64,000 nucleotides of DNA from Antedon mediterranea. Taxonomy: Eukaryota; Echinodermata; Crinoidea; Comatulida; Antedonidae. This document shows, piece by piece, positions 22,727 to 36,200 of this stretch; the stretch's first letter is position 1, and each line of letters starts with the position of its first letter. The position numbers and the translations under genes were made by a program. A model generated the notes under the pieces. That model saw nothing but the letters and a program-made list of their open reading frames with translations. It did no database searches and had not been told where the DNA came from. Location of the stretch: NCBI RefSeq assembly GCF_964355755.1, contig NC_092677.1, positions 1,059,001 through 1,123,000 of the forward strand, read 5' to 3'.

Positions 22727-25700
22727 GTAAGTATAACATTTATATTGATAGAAATATAGATATATAAGCTGCAATACCAATTCTTAATTCTTGGTTCTCA
22801 CTAGGACGTAACGCAAGGACGTGCAACGCAAGCGATTTAACCAATGACTAGCAATGGATTATTCTGTTGCTTGTCATTGATCAACTCACTTGCGTTGTGC
22901 TTAGGTCATTGTGATGAATCAAAGTGGGAACTGATGTGACAAATTCGGTTAAAATTTGATATATTTTTTTTTCAGTTATAAATAGCCAAACTCTTCCAAT
23001 AGTGAATGTACAAGACGTTGATGTTACATTAGGTGAAAATGCTCTTATCATCTGTAATTATACATTCATTGACGCAAGAACACTTCTCGGTGTTCAATGG
23101 TACAATAGCACATCAACAGGAGATGAGTTAAACCAACTCCTCAACTCCCAGATATCTTATTCAAATGGCAGATATACAGTTGTCGCCTCCAGACAATCTG
23201 CTCAAACTGGAACAGCTACTCTCACCATTGCAAACACAGTGTTGTCTGATGATGGATACTATCAATGTAGAGTTGTTGATTCATTTGCCGAGACTGGTGA
23301 ACATTTTGGAAAACTGAATGTTCAATGTAAGTATCAGTAATGCTATTGTGAATGCTTTTTCTTTGGTATAACATAGGCCTACACTATGCGACGGTTGTGG
23401 TTTATGTAAAGTAGTTACCTAGCCTAACATACCGATCGATAGTGTAGCTTGCGAGATTCACCATGGTAACCTAATATTTATTGAAGCACATAATTGTGGT
23501 ACGTTTATTACAATTTAAAAAAACTTAATTCCTAAACAACATTATAATAAAAATGTTTCCCATTTTTCTTAGATGTTTTATATTCTATAACATTCGTACG
23601 TGAAGTCGTCACCACCACAGGCGGTTGATCATTCACACAATATAACACATGTTAATTGTTTCAATTCAATTCAATTCAAATTCAAAATTCATCCCACACG
23701 GAGCAATTCAAATAAAAAGGTCTGGATTAAAATGATCTTACAAAATATACAAAATATCACAATACACTAGTAGGTTACAATATAACAAGAGTCAAAGTTC
23801 AAGAATTTAGAAGTCGGATGGCCACTGGCAAAAACGAATTTCTTTTCCGGTTTGTTTTACATGCCGGGCATCGAAAGCGACGCCCATGAGGCATAAGCTC
23901 GAAATCACTGAACAAGGCATGGTTAACATTGTTAGAATAGTTCTACTTTTTTATAGTTTTTCATTGGCATAATATGTAGAAACAATAATTATAATAATCC
24001 ATCCATCATCCGGAAACCGTATAATCGGACTAACTAGTAACATTATAAACACTCCCATATCCGGTAAATTTTTAAAATAAAACAAAGCAATCTCTATTAT
24101 GTCAATGGTGATGATTAATTAAAAAATAATAATATAAAACAGTATAAAAAGAGGCCTATATAATAATAGGCGTACATTCGAGTTTTAAAAACACATTTCT
24201 AATCTGTACAAGATTGGAAAGCCCTCATCGCGATCAAGCAAAGAGCGGGTTGACTCTCAAAGCAGCGCGTACGTTAAAAAATGTTATAATATTTGTTTTT
24301 CTATTATCTGAAAAATGTCTACGTGCGTCCATGCTTTTTGATTGAAGATACATATACATCAGTATTTCATATTAAATAAAAATATACCAATAACAATAAC
24401 ATAAAAACAATAACATCGAACAAATAACGCGTTGATATCACAGTAAAAACAAATAATATGTTACTATCTTTATGCCTCAATATCCATCAATCAATAATTG
24501 TATTTAATCCATGAAAGAGTGCGATAAGTTCTACAAACTATGTTCACATGCAAATGGAAATGTCTTATAATACATCTTACAGATATCGATGACGTCATAA
24601 TTGATATCAGTTCATCTACTGATAGATATTTTGATTTGACGTGTTCTGGAAATGGTAACCCGGTTCCTCAAATGGAACTCTACCATAACGGGGTCATCAT
24701 AGAAAAGGATACTTCAACAATGATAAGACACTCAAGAATGCAAGTAACAACAGATGACAGTGGAAACTATAGATGTATTGCTAGTAATAGTGTTGGACAA
24801 AAGGAAAGTGACGTCATAGAACTAAATTACTGTAAGTATAAACATGAGAATGGTCAGTCTCTTCCCAAGTTAGTCTCATTTACTATTTTTATGTTATTCA
24901 TTTATTTCACCACCAACAAACAAACACCAACAACACCACTACCACTACAACAGCTTAATATCCAGATGCAGTATGCAGATGACATTTCATTTATTAGCGA
25001 CTCAAAAGAACACATAACTAAAATAAAGAAAAAAGTAACAGAGAAATTAGCAGAATTCAATCTAAAGATAAACGAAAGTAAAACAGAAGAATACCTAATA
25101 GGAAGAAACACCGATAGTAAATGGGAAGAATGCAAATACCTCGGTAGTAACTTGGACACAGAAAAAGACATTAAAAGAAGAAAATCACTAGCAGCTATGG
25201 CATATAACAAGCTGAAGCCGTCGCTAGAACACAAAACGATGTCTATAGACGTGAAATCCCGTTTGTTTGACGCATACATAGCAAGTATTTTCTTATATAA
25301 CAGTGAACTCTGGGTACTAAACAAAAAATTACAAGAGAGTATAGATATATATCACAGGAAAATGTTGCGAAAGATGATAGATATTAAATTAACTGATAGA
25401 GTGTGTAACACGAAAATATACGAGATAACAAAACAAGAAGAATGGAGTAAAAGAATTAAACGAAGGAGACTAAAATGGTATGGACACATAATTAGATTAC
25501 CGGATGATACCTCAATCAAACAAACAATGAAGGAAACTAACAGGAAAGTAAAACGACCCGTAGAAAGACCAAGAAATAACTGGATGAATCAAATAAAGAA
25601 AGACTTACAAGGACTAGTAGACACTAACACAATAACAAACCATCCTGCCATAAACAGAAACAAATGGAAACAAATTGTGGAAAGCGTAATGTCGGAAGAC

Positions 25701-28700
25701 GGAAAACGTTAGCAACAAACAACAAGCAACAACAAACAAAAAAGTAACAACAATACAATTATAACATTCATTTAGTTTGCACCATTATATAAATGACGAT
25801 AGATGATAATTAAAAAAAAAATGATTTATATATAAATTTCAAAATGTATTGTTCCCCAAAAACATGAAAAAGTAAAGATTTTATCCCACTTTGTAGTTTA
25901 AACACAGTAAACACGAACCGTAAAAACCCAAATGGAAACTAATTCATTTTTTAGGATTTATTGAGTTGTCCTGAATTCATCATCAAATGTTTCTCCTGAT
26001 GTTTTATCATTTGACTGTTTTTGTGTATGATATATATGTATGTATTCGAAATAAAAACAAATAAAAACAATGATTTCACATAACAAAATAAACCCAAAAC
26101 CCCATTGTCTAAGAGACAATTGGATTCCTATATTTTTCTTTAAAATACAGTTTTTCAGGTAAATAAATTTAATTCAATATTAGTTCAATATTGTTTTTGT
26201 CTTGTGTTGGTTCGTCCCACTTTTATTATTTCAATATTATTTGATTAAAATGGCATATTCGACATTCAACGACGTCATAAAATAATATAAAAAAAACAAA
26301 TAATCTTTAAGTAACAATACAAACTTATTAAAGTGAAATAAAAAGTGTTAAAGAACTTATGCTTGGAATCTCTGGTTTTATAGAAATTAAAATTACATTA
26401 AAATCTTAATTTTTGTCCTATACTCTCTCCCTCGCATGCTTACAAATAACATCTTTTGGTTCTTCAGATAAACCCAGATTGTGTTCACTAAATTATTATA
26501 AACGTGCTGTTACTGGTGAAACTGTTACAATAGACATCATCAAGTTATCGTATAATCCTACTGACGTCACTTATAAATGGACTATTAATGATCTTAATAT
26601 TGATTACGATGATGATAAACCGACATTAACATTCATCGCCGCACCACAATCGACAGAATATAATATCACAGTGAATATTACCAATAGCATTGGATCTACA
26701 ACTGATTATGCAACCGTAAACGTCTCCGGTAAGACTTTCATTTTATTGAGTCACGTGCATCGTATGGTAATAATATCTACACAAAAAATTATGTATTTCC
26801 CTTTACAGATGATAGGTTCATATTTCCCTTTACAAATAGCTTCATGTATTCCCCTTAGTGAACTACGGTTTTCTATGAAACATGTTTTGTAATAGTCTGG
26901 GCTCCAGACGGAGTTTTTTCTTAATATTAGTAAAAATATAAACATTTTTGCACATATGACGTTTCATACGTGTATTACTTGAGTTTGGATATTTTCAGAC
27001 AAAAATCGCGGTCGAAATAAAAACAAATAAATTATAAAAAAAACAATACAGACTTGGGGCAAGTCTAGTTTTGTAATAGCATTGCGGGAACACGGAAATG
27101 TTGAATTTTATTAACGTTCATTAACCGTGTTCAATTAACGTCTTTGAGACGTAATTTCTAACGTTCACAATAGCCCTTCACAACGTACAGTATTTATAAA
27201 TTCTGTTTCCTGTATTTTTCTGTTAGAGATACCATGGAGTTCCTCCATGGAGATACCAGAAGTATGCAACAACAGCACAGGTATAATCATAGGAATGTTC
27301 TTTGTTGGCTTGACAATTGGTATCTTTGGCTTAAGTACTGGGATTGTCATTTACAAAAAGACTACGCAGGTTAGTTAGGTATCATATCAAGTTCTAAATC
27401 AAATCAAAATACTTAAATTAATTCCTCATTTAAATTTAAATCACATGAATTCATTACACTAATCATCTTTATTGGAAAAACGACACCTCGATGGCACACG
27501 TGTCAACCAAGAAGAACAAAACAAACCTTAAAAACAACTTTCGCTAACAATGAAACTTCTTACGAGAATGAATCACTAATTTTTTTTAAAAATCGATAAA
27601 TTTGTTTATGACAGAGATCATCAAAAGGCAAGCCAAACAAGGACAAGCTAAATCATGAGGTAAGCATGGTCTATCTATGGCAAATAAATAGTTGGCGCAA
27701 CGTTGTTTTACTTCATCGTTTTGGTTTAGCCTTTTGCTTATTTTATTTAAAAAAAAAATGTCTATTGCGATCCAGCCACTGATACCCACAACATTGTTAT
27801 TTTATCAGTGCTTATTTTATTTATGTATCTCCACTGATACCCACATCATTGTCATTTTTTCAGTGCTTATTTTATTTGTATCTCCATTGATATCCAACCA
27901 CTGATACCCACATCATTGTCATTTTTTCAGTGATTATTTTATTTGTATCTCCATTGATATCCAGCCACTGATACCCACATCATTGTCATTTTGTCAGTGA
28001 TTATTTTATTTGTATCTCCATTGATATCCAGCCACTGATACCCTCATCATTGTCATTTTGTCAGTGCTTATTTTATTTTGTATCTCCATTGATATCCAGC
28101 CACTGATACCCTCATCATTGTCATTTTGTCAGTGCTTATTTTATTTTGTATCTCCATTGATATCCAGCCACTGATACCCACATCATTGTCATTTTGTCAG
28201 TGATTATTTTATTTGTATCTCCATTGATATCCAGCCACTGATACCCACATCATTGTCATTTTGTCAGTGCTTATTTTATTTTGTATCTCCATTGATATCC
28301 AGCCACTGATACCCTCATCATTGTCATTTTGTCAGTGCTTATTTTATTTTGTATCTCCATTGATATCCAGCCACTGATACCCACATCATTGTCATTTTGT
28401 CAGTGATTATTTTATTTGTATCTCCATTGATATCCAGCCACTGATACCCACATCATTGTCATTTTGTCAGTGCTTATTTTATTTTGTATCTCCATTGATA
28501 TCCAGCCACTGATACCCTCATCATTGTCATTTTGTCAGTGCTTATTTTATTTTGTATCTCCATTGATATCCAGCCACTGATACCCACATCATTGTCATTT
28601 TGTCAGTGATTATTTTATTTGTATCTCCATTGAGATCCAGCCACTGATACCCACATCATTGTCATTTTTTCAGTGCTTATTTTATTTGTATCTCCATTGA

Positions 28701-29242
28701 GATCCAGCCACTGATACCCACAACATTGTCATTTTTTCAGTGCTTATTTTATTTTGTATCTCCATTGATATCCAGCCACTGATACCCACAACATTGTCAT
28801 TTTTTCAGTGCTTATTTTATTCTATATCTCCATTGATATCCAGCCACTGATACCCACAACATTGTCATTTTTTCAGTGCTTATTTTATTCTATATCTCCA
28901 TTGATATCCAGCCACTGATACCCACAACATTGTCATTTTTCAGTGCTTATTTTATTCTATATCTCCATTGATATCCAGCCACTGATACCCACAACATGGT
29001 TATTTTTTCAGTGCTTATTCTATATGTATCTCCACTGATGATATCACATCATTTTAATTCTTTCATACATTTTACTTTTGTTGATTAATATTATATTATT
29101 ATTTTTTCCTTTACAGCCATACATGGAATATAGGCCTAATGATAATACTGAAGGGGACAATAAAACCTACCAAGAACTACAACATAAAGCAGAGGAACCA
29201 GCTTATGTTAATGTTAAGGCTGGTGGTAAGAGAAGGAAGTGA
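22675..29242 (+). CDS. Gene E: Ig receptor with YVNV tail, partner of D
   Basis: Exons: 22675-22726 signal peptide, 22976-23326 V(a), 24583-24831 Ig, 26468-26728 cysteine-less Ig, 27227-27369 membrane, 27615-27659 linker, 29117-29242 tail. Every exon is open and in phase, so this is the cleanest copy of its class. The V domain matches V(a) of the divergent gene D, whereas the two other ectodomains match gene A. The tail carries YMEY, TYQELQ and AYVNVKA. An activating or adaptor-recruiting role is inferred from these motifs; there is no charged residue in the helix to suggest pairing with a DAP12-type chain. Confidence 0.86.
22790..22935. mobile_element. AAGCTTGG-family MITE in intron 1 of E
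   Basis: CTTGGTTCTCACTAG ... AACGCAAGGACG ... TTAACCAAT at the left and ACTTGCGTTG ... AAGTGGGAAC at the right match the element in intron 1 of C. It makes up more than half of this 249-base intron. Confidence 0.68.
22976..23326 (+). CDS. Gene E exon 2: V(a)-type Ig domain
   Basis: 117 codons, phase 1-1. LIICNYTF, GVQWYNSTSTGDEL and DDGYYQCRVV give the V-set core; the end reads GEHFGKLNV, like a G-strand. Confidence 0.87.
24583..24831 (+). CDS. Gene E exon 3: Ig domain
   Basis: 83 codons, phase 1-1. DLTCSGNGNPVPQ and DDSGNYRCIASNSVG. The C-strand Trp is replaced (QMELYHNG), as in A. The frame stays open past the donor into the retrotransposon fragment that follows. Confidence 0.84.
24899..25740 (+). 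mobile_element. 5'-truncated non-LTR retrotransposon (RTE-like RT fragment)
   Basis: The plus frame reads from QYADDISFI (RT active site YADD) through KYLGSNL and RRLKWYGHIIRLPDD to a stop at 25710-25712, with no internal stop, then an A-rich CAACAA tail. Lies in an intron of E. The intact frame suggests a fairly recent insertion. Clade assignment is from remembered motif style only. Confidence 0.78.
26468..26728 (+). CDS. Gene E exon 4: cysteine-less Ig-like domain
   Basis: 87 codons, phase 1-1. Keeps the core Trp (TYKWTIND) but has no cysteine at the B and F positions (TVTIDII, ITVNITNS). The same pattern occurs in gene A, so it is an old feature rather than a mutation here. Confidence 0.75.
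26899..27072. repeat. Dispersed repeat, copy 1
   Basis: AGACGGAGTTTTTTCTTAAT ... CACATATGACGTTTCAT ... GACTTGGGGCAAGTCTA resembles 49570-49737 in the G-F interval. A host-family repeat of unknown type. Confidence 0.6.
27227..27369 (+). CDS. Gene E exon 5: stalk and transmembrane helix
   Basis: Phase 1-0. EVCNNSTGIIIGMFFVG, then LTIGIFGLSTGIVIYKK. The motif CNxSTGxxxGMxFVG is shared with F, H and the orphan cassette (DCNSTGLVVGMTFVG); its cysteine just outside the membrane could allow disulfide-linked dimers (inference). Confidence 0.83.
27615..27659 (+). CDS. Gene E exon 6: basic linker
   Basis: 15 codons, phase 0-0 between GACAG and GTAAGC; Lys/Ser-rich (SSKGKPNKDK). Confidence 0.75.
27775..29045. 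repeat. Minisatellite, about 67-68 bp x 19
   Basis: Units of the form CCACTGATACCCACATCATT / GTCATTTTGTCAGTGCTTAT / TTTATTTGTATCTCCATTGA / TATCCAG. Occupies most of the last intron of gene E. The same CCAGCCACTGATAC core occurs inverted at 35783-35940. Confidence 0.92.
29117..29242 (+). CDS. Gene E last exon: tyrosine-motif tail
   Basis: 41 residues then TGA. YMEY at 2-5, TYQELQ at 17-22, AYVNVKA at 29-35, then a basic end GGKRRK. YQEL to YVNV gap is 8, within the ITAM spacing range. Acceptor TTTACAG. Confidence 0.86.
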   Translation, partial: PYMEYRPNDNTEGDNKTYQELQHKAEEPAYVNVKAGGKRRK

Positions 29243-30896
29243 ATATTACAACAGACAAATTAAATAACACAGCCGAATACAGAATACATGCTTGTTCATT
29301 TACACAACAACAATTTAAAGATGCTAAAGATGAAATGGATCAAATACATGCCATGACTGTGCGATGTTGTTTCAGAAATTCGTTTTTGTTAAATTCTATT
29401 CATACTAACTCAATTTTAATGCAAATGTAATTTGTAACATTTTCCGATTTCAAATCTCTTTTTTTCAAAGATCTTTTTTAAATGTTATTGTATATTACAT
29501 TAAAACACCTATAATTGTTTTGCAATTAATTAAGTACGCAGTGTAGTTAACATCAGCATTTACGGATTTTTTCGAGAGGTTTTCCAACTTTCGTAAGTCC
29601 TTGATTGACACCGAAGTGTTTAAAGTGATGTCATGAATAAAGTCACCGAACTTTCGACAGCAAATTGAAGATAAACTGGAGTTTTATGACACAATTTTAT
29701 TGTATATACGTTTACACTTTTTTCGCGCCGCGGCTCTAGCCAGCTATGTCCAAGAAGTACATATTCATTAATAAGCTGTTTCATAGCGGTAGCTTTAGTA
29801 TCTAACACTGACAGATTTGCGAATTTGTAAATTCGACTATAATTTATAGGTCCCAGCTGCTGGACCCAAAACAAGTCTGGGAAAAGAGAGTCTATGAGGG
29901 CTCACGGTTGCACGATTTTGGATTCTCGCCCTTCGATTGGTTGACGTGAATCAACAGACTGCCGTGAAGTCACCTTGTCTCTAGAGGGTATTCAGTTATT
30001 GCATGCCTACAGTACAGGTTGAGGTCACACACAAACAGGCTACAGCACATTGAAGTTCAAAATTGACCATTTTTTGATTGTTGGAAAGGTACACATGTCT
30101 TCTTTCAAATGCTGTGTATACAATTAACTAGTGAAAAAATGGGCATGTGATTTATAATTAAAGAACTATTTGTGATTTGTATGTATTTTTGCGATTAAAG
30201 GACATCTTTTTAATAATTAATCATAAGTTGCAAAAGAACAATGATTAATGTTAAAATGTCGAGCGGCGTTTTTTGTAAGAAATATTTCTTGTTCACTTTT
30301 GTTTTTAATCTGAAACTACATAAACTTTCCTGTATCTTGCATTCTTATTGACATAAATAAAATAATAATAATAATAATAATAATAAATAGAATAAATAGA
30401 CTTTATAATAACACTAGGACTGAAATAATTCTAAAAAATAAAAAAAATAAAAACGAAAGGTTCCTAGGTTTATCCTATTGTTTGGTTTCTATTGAACTAC
30501 CGGTAACAATCATTCTTAGATGGTATCAATATTGTTTCCCCTGTTTCTTTTTACTACACTATGTTGTACTTCCCGGTAGGGATGAACTGAACATTGTCTG
30601 CCTGCTGCAAGTGTATTATACAACAAAATAATTTGGTATAATTTGGTGGCGCTGTTTCAAAATTAAATGTACAGTATTAGAAAGATAGATAGATCATTAG
30701 TGATTACCTCCCTAATAATGATGACGTTCAGCGAGTGACTCATTTTTGTACAATATTTTATTTATTATAAATGTATTTATTGAAGACCAGTTCATGTAGA
30801 AATTAAAATGTTTTATAAATTCATATTTGAATTTGTAAGAAAGAAAAGGAAGATAAAGAAAAACCAAAACCAAACTCTATTACAACAAGGCCAACA

Positions 30897-30995
30897 GCCA
30901 TTAAGTCGCGTGCTACAATGCATAGTGATACCGGACCGACAGACAGACCGACAGATCGACAGACAGACCGACCGACCGACATAGTGAACTATACT
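30897..30995. repeat. GACAGACCGACC element
   Basis: AAGTCGCGTGCTACAATGCA then the GACAGACC core and CATAGTGAACTAT: same flanks as 8395-8552, but the right-hand GTCGCGT hairpin is missing. Confidence 0.65.
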
Positions 30996-31558
30996 GACCA
31001 AAATTACTGAACATGTTTAAAAATGTTGAAATGTTTAAAAACATTTATATTTTTTTAATTTACACGTATGTAGCCTGTCACTTTTGACGTGCTCGTATAA
31101 CGTAATTTCGAGTTGAAAAGTAAGTAAAGAAAACAGAAATCGGGCAAAAAGAGTGCGCAATAACATTTAACGCGCAGTGCGCGCGCAAAAATATGCGCAC
31201 TCATGGCAATTTTGTAAACGCTTAAAATTGCCTGAAACGTACTCTTATTTCATCGAAAATAAATTTTGAAAATTTTAAGCGCGCGTACGCATGCGTTACA
31301 TGCGCTACGCACGTAATTGTATTGCCATATGATGATTTATGCCCTGAAATTTATGAGTACCAAATTTTATTTAATTGTGATTCATGGTTGTGAAGATATG
31401 ATTACAAACGTGATTTCGTTAAATCGTGCGTAGACCACGTAATTTTTTATTGCGCACCGTGAAAACTTAACCACATTGATTCCTGGCCATAAGTAATATA
31501 CTGTGAAAAATTGACCTAGCTAGATTAAACTGATATCAAGATAAGGTCAGAAAGCGAT

Positions 31559-31665
31559 AAAACGCATAGCGATACCGGACCGACAGACAGACAGACCGAC
31601 AGACAGACAGACCAACCAACAGACCGACATAGTGAACTATATAGTCGCTTCCACGCGACTAAAAA
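31559..31665. repeat. GACAGACCGACC element
   Basis: GCGATACCGGACCGACAGAC core, then CATAGTGAACTATATAGTCG and CTTCCACGCGACTAAAAA; the hairpin has one arm mutated. Confidence 0.65.
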
Positions 31666-34600
31666 CAAAATATTAACCTCAAAATTACTCTTCCATGTCG
31701 ACAAATCATCATTAATGAGAGGACAGATGATATAATTTGTATTTTTTACAATTTCAATTGCATAATGTTTGGAATATGATCTCAAGATAATGAATTATTG
31801 TTCTCCTACCTTCTTCTTTTTGTAGGCCGCCGACTATGCTTTATGTTTTTACTGAAATGAAATACAACATAACAATGTTTGTCATAATAAAAAAAACATA
31901 AAACAAACTAAGGGAGAGAGGAGAGGAAAAGGAAAGTGAGAGGAAATTAAGAGAATAGAAAACAAGTGAAAGAGAAAGAAGAAAAAAAAAGGAGAAATAA
32001 GGAGAAAAAGAAAATAAAATAGAAATAACGAAATGGAAAATAACCGAAACAAATGGTAGAGAAAAGAAAAATGAAAGCAAGAAAAAATAGGCTAAACATT
32101 TTTTTTAACAAAACTGGGGAACCAACCAATTTTTAAAATAAATTCTCAACATAATATGTTTCATCACCTGAGAGAGTTTCTTTTTTCGTATGAACAATTA
32201 ATTCGGAAATTAATCAAATTATAGGCCATATGGCCGAAATCTTGCACGCAAAAAAAAAAATATATATATAAAAAGCGTACGGAACTTGCCATATTCTGTC
32301 AAACACACTAAATCCTAGCCGTTTCTATTCATACATTCATTATCATTTGGGGTTTAAAAAAAACGTGCATATCATTATGTTTCGATTTCAGACAGGAGAC
32401 GAATCATCGTGCGGATAAATTAACATACCATTTGTTTTTAATTTTAAGATGCGCGCCGCTGGATAATTAAAAACCAAATAATTATGCATACAATACTCAC
32501 CTGTTTTCTTTACTTTATTAGATGAGCAATAGGCTGATTTCAAATTTCATAACCGATTTAAAAGCAACGACCGCCGTATTTCAGAAGACAGCCACTCCCA
32601 AGTCGCTGTCTTGGAAAATTGTACGAATGAAATATTGGAGTTCCGCCCTCACATGGCACACGACGACACTCGATGTCAAAATCATCATAATTATTTAAAA
32701 TAATACGCCCTAAACTTGCCATACATTCTCGATAGTTAAAATAACATTATTAAAATGCGCCGATCGACTAGTAACTATTATTCTATCTATTTGTATTTAT
32801 TGAGAGTGGCCTATCCAGCTGCTTCAAGATAGAAACTGATAATGTAGAACATATAAAAAAATATTCAATATTCAATAAAAAAAAAGGGTATAAATTAAAA
32901 ATTATTTATTAGGCTTAATTGTTAAAAGTAAATTAAAAAAATAATTTTAATTTATTTAATATCTAAAACTTTTTTTTCGATACACTGCAGTATTTCTCAA
33001 ATTTCAATATTATACTGCAGTACTGTATTCGCATTCGCAGTTTTAACAATACAATTCAGGACTAACTGTTGATTTTTGCATAAAATGCATTCCATAGCTG
33101 CTTTTACCGGAACTTTTGTAATTCTATTTTTATACGCATTACGTCATCCGGTATTCAATGGGGTTTTCCATACTGGTATGGTTGTTATGTACACAACACT
33201 ACTGTTGATAACGCTTCTATAAATGAATATAAACAGTATTCCGTGTCGTCATAGTGTACAGAGTTCTACAATAGGGTTCAATATTCCAATATATTATTCA
33301 TGTATTTCATTATCTGCTTGCATACACTACTACAAAATTGTATACTTCCGTGTTAGGGATCGACTCAACAATAAAATTGTATGCAAACATTTCCAAATAA
33401 TAACCCTTTTAGGTAAAAAGGACACTCAAGTGGTATTAGTGGCTTCAATATATCATAACAAAATTAATCATAAATATATATAAGCTGTTATTTATTTCAT
33501 ATTAATATTATTTAATATAGAATTATGTTTGGATATCAATTTTATTCTGCCCATCACCATGGAGAAAATTCCATCAATTACTTGCTACTTTACTAATTAG
33601 TAAAAAAATATTTATAGGCCCACTAATCAAATTAATTAATGCAAATGTTACTGGTAACTGTGGATGGGATTTCAAAATATAAAATTAAAAACTCATCTTG
33701 AAGGAAATGTTATTAAAGCAGATAGTAAGGAGGTGCACTGAATGGACAGCACTGACTAAACACTTGATGAACATTTCAAGTTGTATACAATTGTGATATC
33801 ACAAGGAAAAATCTCAACAAACTCAAGTACAATTTTATTTATTACAAAAAACACTCAAATAGCTTAATTGCTCTAGCAGCATTGACTAATGTCCATAATA
33901 GCAGTAAACATAACTAGTATAATAATCATATTCATTTTTTGCAATTAGTATGGCCCTAACCAATTTTCTAATCAGTTTTTTTTCTCGATTTTCCATGTTT
34001 ATTAGAGAATTAAATAGATAGAATTGTTTGACAATGCATTTACAGTACTGCAGAAACTATGTTTGCTGCAGTAAAATGTTCTTATTGTAGCCTCATTCTG
34101 TATTTCTATTTAGGCAATATAGCCTTCGTTGTTTTCATCCAGATTGCAATATTTGTTCAGACATTTATATCTATGTACGGTACACATCAATTGAGTATAC
34201 AGCACAAAGGTATCAACGTCATTTTACTGCAGTATTTTACTTGCTGCAGTAAATTTACTAAATCATGTACCAATGTAAAGTAACTCCTGTACTTTATTAT
34301 TACTTTGGCACAACATAAAGAGCTGCATATTTTTTGGCACATTGTGGACATTAAAGCAAAATATTACTACTGTATAAGACATAGCAAGCTAGCTATATTT
34401 CACAATGTAAAACATGATATTGCACAGCCTCAGTGAAGTTGATCTGGGCCTAGCATAACGTTGAACATGTCTGTATTGATTTACGAAAATGTGCTAATAA
34501 AATGTTTGATTTCGAAAATAAATTGTACAAACTGTTTTTTTCCATTAACTTACTAGATAATACAATTTAGTTTTTTTATAATTTAAACTGTAACATAACA

Positions 34601-35782
34601 ATTTTCCCTATAATTTATATTGATTATATATATCAATTAACAATTGCTAATTAACTAATTAAAGGTTAGGAATATATCAAAATAAATATTTTTTTCTTGT
34701 CTTGTTTTAGTCTAAACATAAGAACTTTTACATACTTTTTTATTTGACTGTCAGTAAATAAAATATAGCAAACTTGCATACTAAAAATGTTTAATGTCAT
34801 TGATGACAGCTTAAATAAAACAACACATACTACTATTATACCACCAAATACCTATAACCATTATTTAACGGTATATTAATGTTCAATTACCATATTTAAA
34901 ATTAGTGACAGATTTAGTTTAAAAATATAAAAACAAAGAGGATAATATGTAAATAATATAAACTTTTTAACGCTGAATAACAACATTGCTATAGTACGAA
35001 AAAGAAACCGATATAAACTTGTGTACCATACGTTTTTAAAAGGGAAAATCTGGTTACAAATACAAAGAGTAGGTCATGTGTCAATCGATCGTCAAACCCA
35101 TCAATGAGACAAATCATCACATAAATTGGTTCCTACTTAAAAAAAACATTTTCTGAAACAGCGAGAGCTACAATTTTAAATGATTAAAATTTGATGATTC
35201 TTGAACTAAGCCCTTATATTTTAACAATTATTTCATTTAAGAATTACCACATTATTTAAAATCCACTAACGGTTCATTATACTTTTTATATTCCTCTCAA
35301 ATTAAAACATCTAGCCTAATTGAGCAGTTGGTATGACTTAAATCGTATCAGCAACTTTACTTCCAATTGTTTGTTAAATTATATATTTTTGGATTGGTGG
35401 TTATGGAATCAGTTTATTTACAAAAATAACAAGAATCATATTTACATACATTAACAATTCTAACATTCAACAATTTCAATATTTCATTGATTGCTATACG
35501 TTACTTTCTAAAATAATGCTACATTCTGTCATGAAGTATATAAACATCTTGGCATCAAAACACCTAATTGGCAATGCATACTACAAGAAATTTACAATTA
35601 TACATGTCAAATTTCATAATACATGATATTGATGAAATCTGGTGCAGCATGGCAATCTAAGGCAGATAGAAAAAAGGGAAAACCCTATTCTTGATTAGGG
35701 AGACAACATTTTAAAATTTTGTTTAATCAGAGAAATTGTTACTCTTTATAAATCCAAAGGCAAATTACTGAAAAAATAACAA

Positions 35783-35940
35783 TGCTGTGTGTATCAGTGG
35801 CTGGATCTCTATGCAGATACATAGAATAAGCACTGAAAAAATAGCAACGCTGTGTGTATCAGTGGCTGGATCTCTATGCAGATACATAATGACAACGCTG
35901 TGTGTATCAGTGGCTGGATCTCTATGCAGATACATAGAAT
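35783..35940. repeat. Inverted units of the gene E minisatellite family
   Basis: Three units GTGTATCAGTGGCTGGATCT / CTATGCAGATACAT; the reverse complement matches the CCAGCCACTGATAC core of 27775-29045. Lies about 260 bases beyond the stop codon of G. Confidence 0.75.
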
Positions 35941-36200
35941 AATCTTTAACAAAATGATAAAAAAATGGCCAGGAAGAATATACTGTAACAAGCTTTCAGA
36001 TAACATGATCATTACAATTGCTTGCTTTCAATTTTTGATTAGACTTTTTTTTAAAGTTTTTCAAATCAATAATGTTTACGAAAATGGAAAAAGAATAAAT
36101 TCAAACTTGTATCAAGCTAACAGACTCATCAGAAGACTAGCTAATATTTCAGAAGTCTGTACAAAAATCTGTGTATTTGTTTCAATACAAGTGTTGAGTA

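Larger units (their letters stand above)
29243..36200. other. E-G interval, repeats only
   Basis: No receptor exon recognised. Contains an (AAT)n run near 30362, two GACAGACCGACC elements (30897-30995, 31559-31665), a purine-rich strand (about 31905-32095), and inverted minisatellite units at 35783-35940. The open frames here are short and lack family motifs. Confidence 0.5.
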
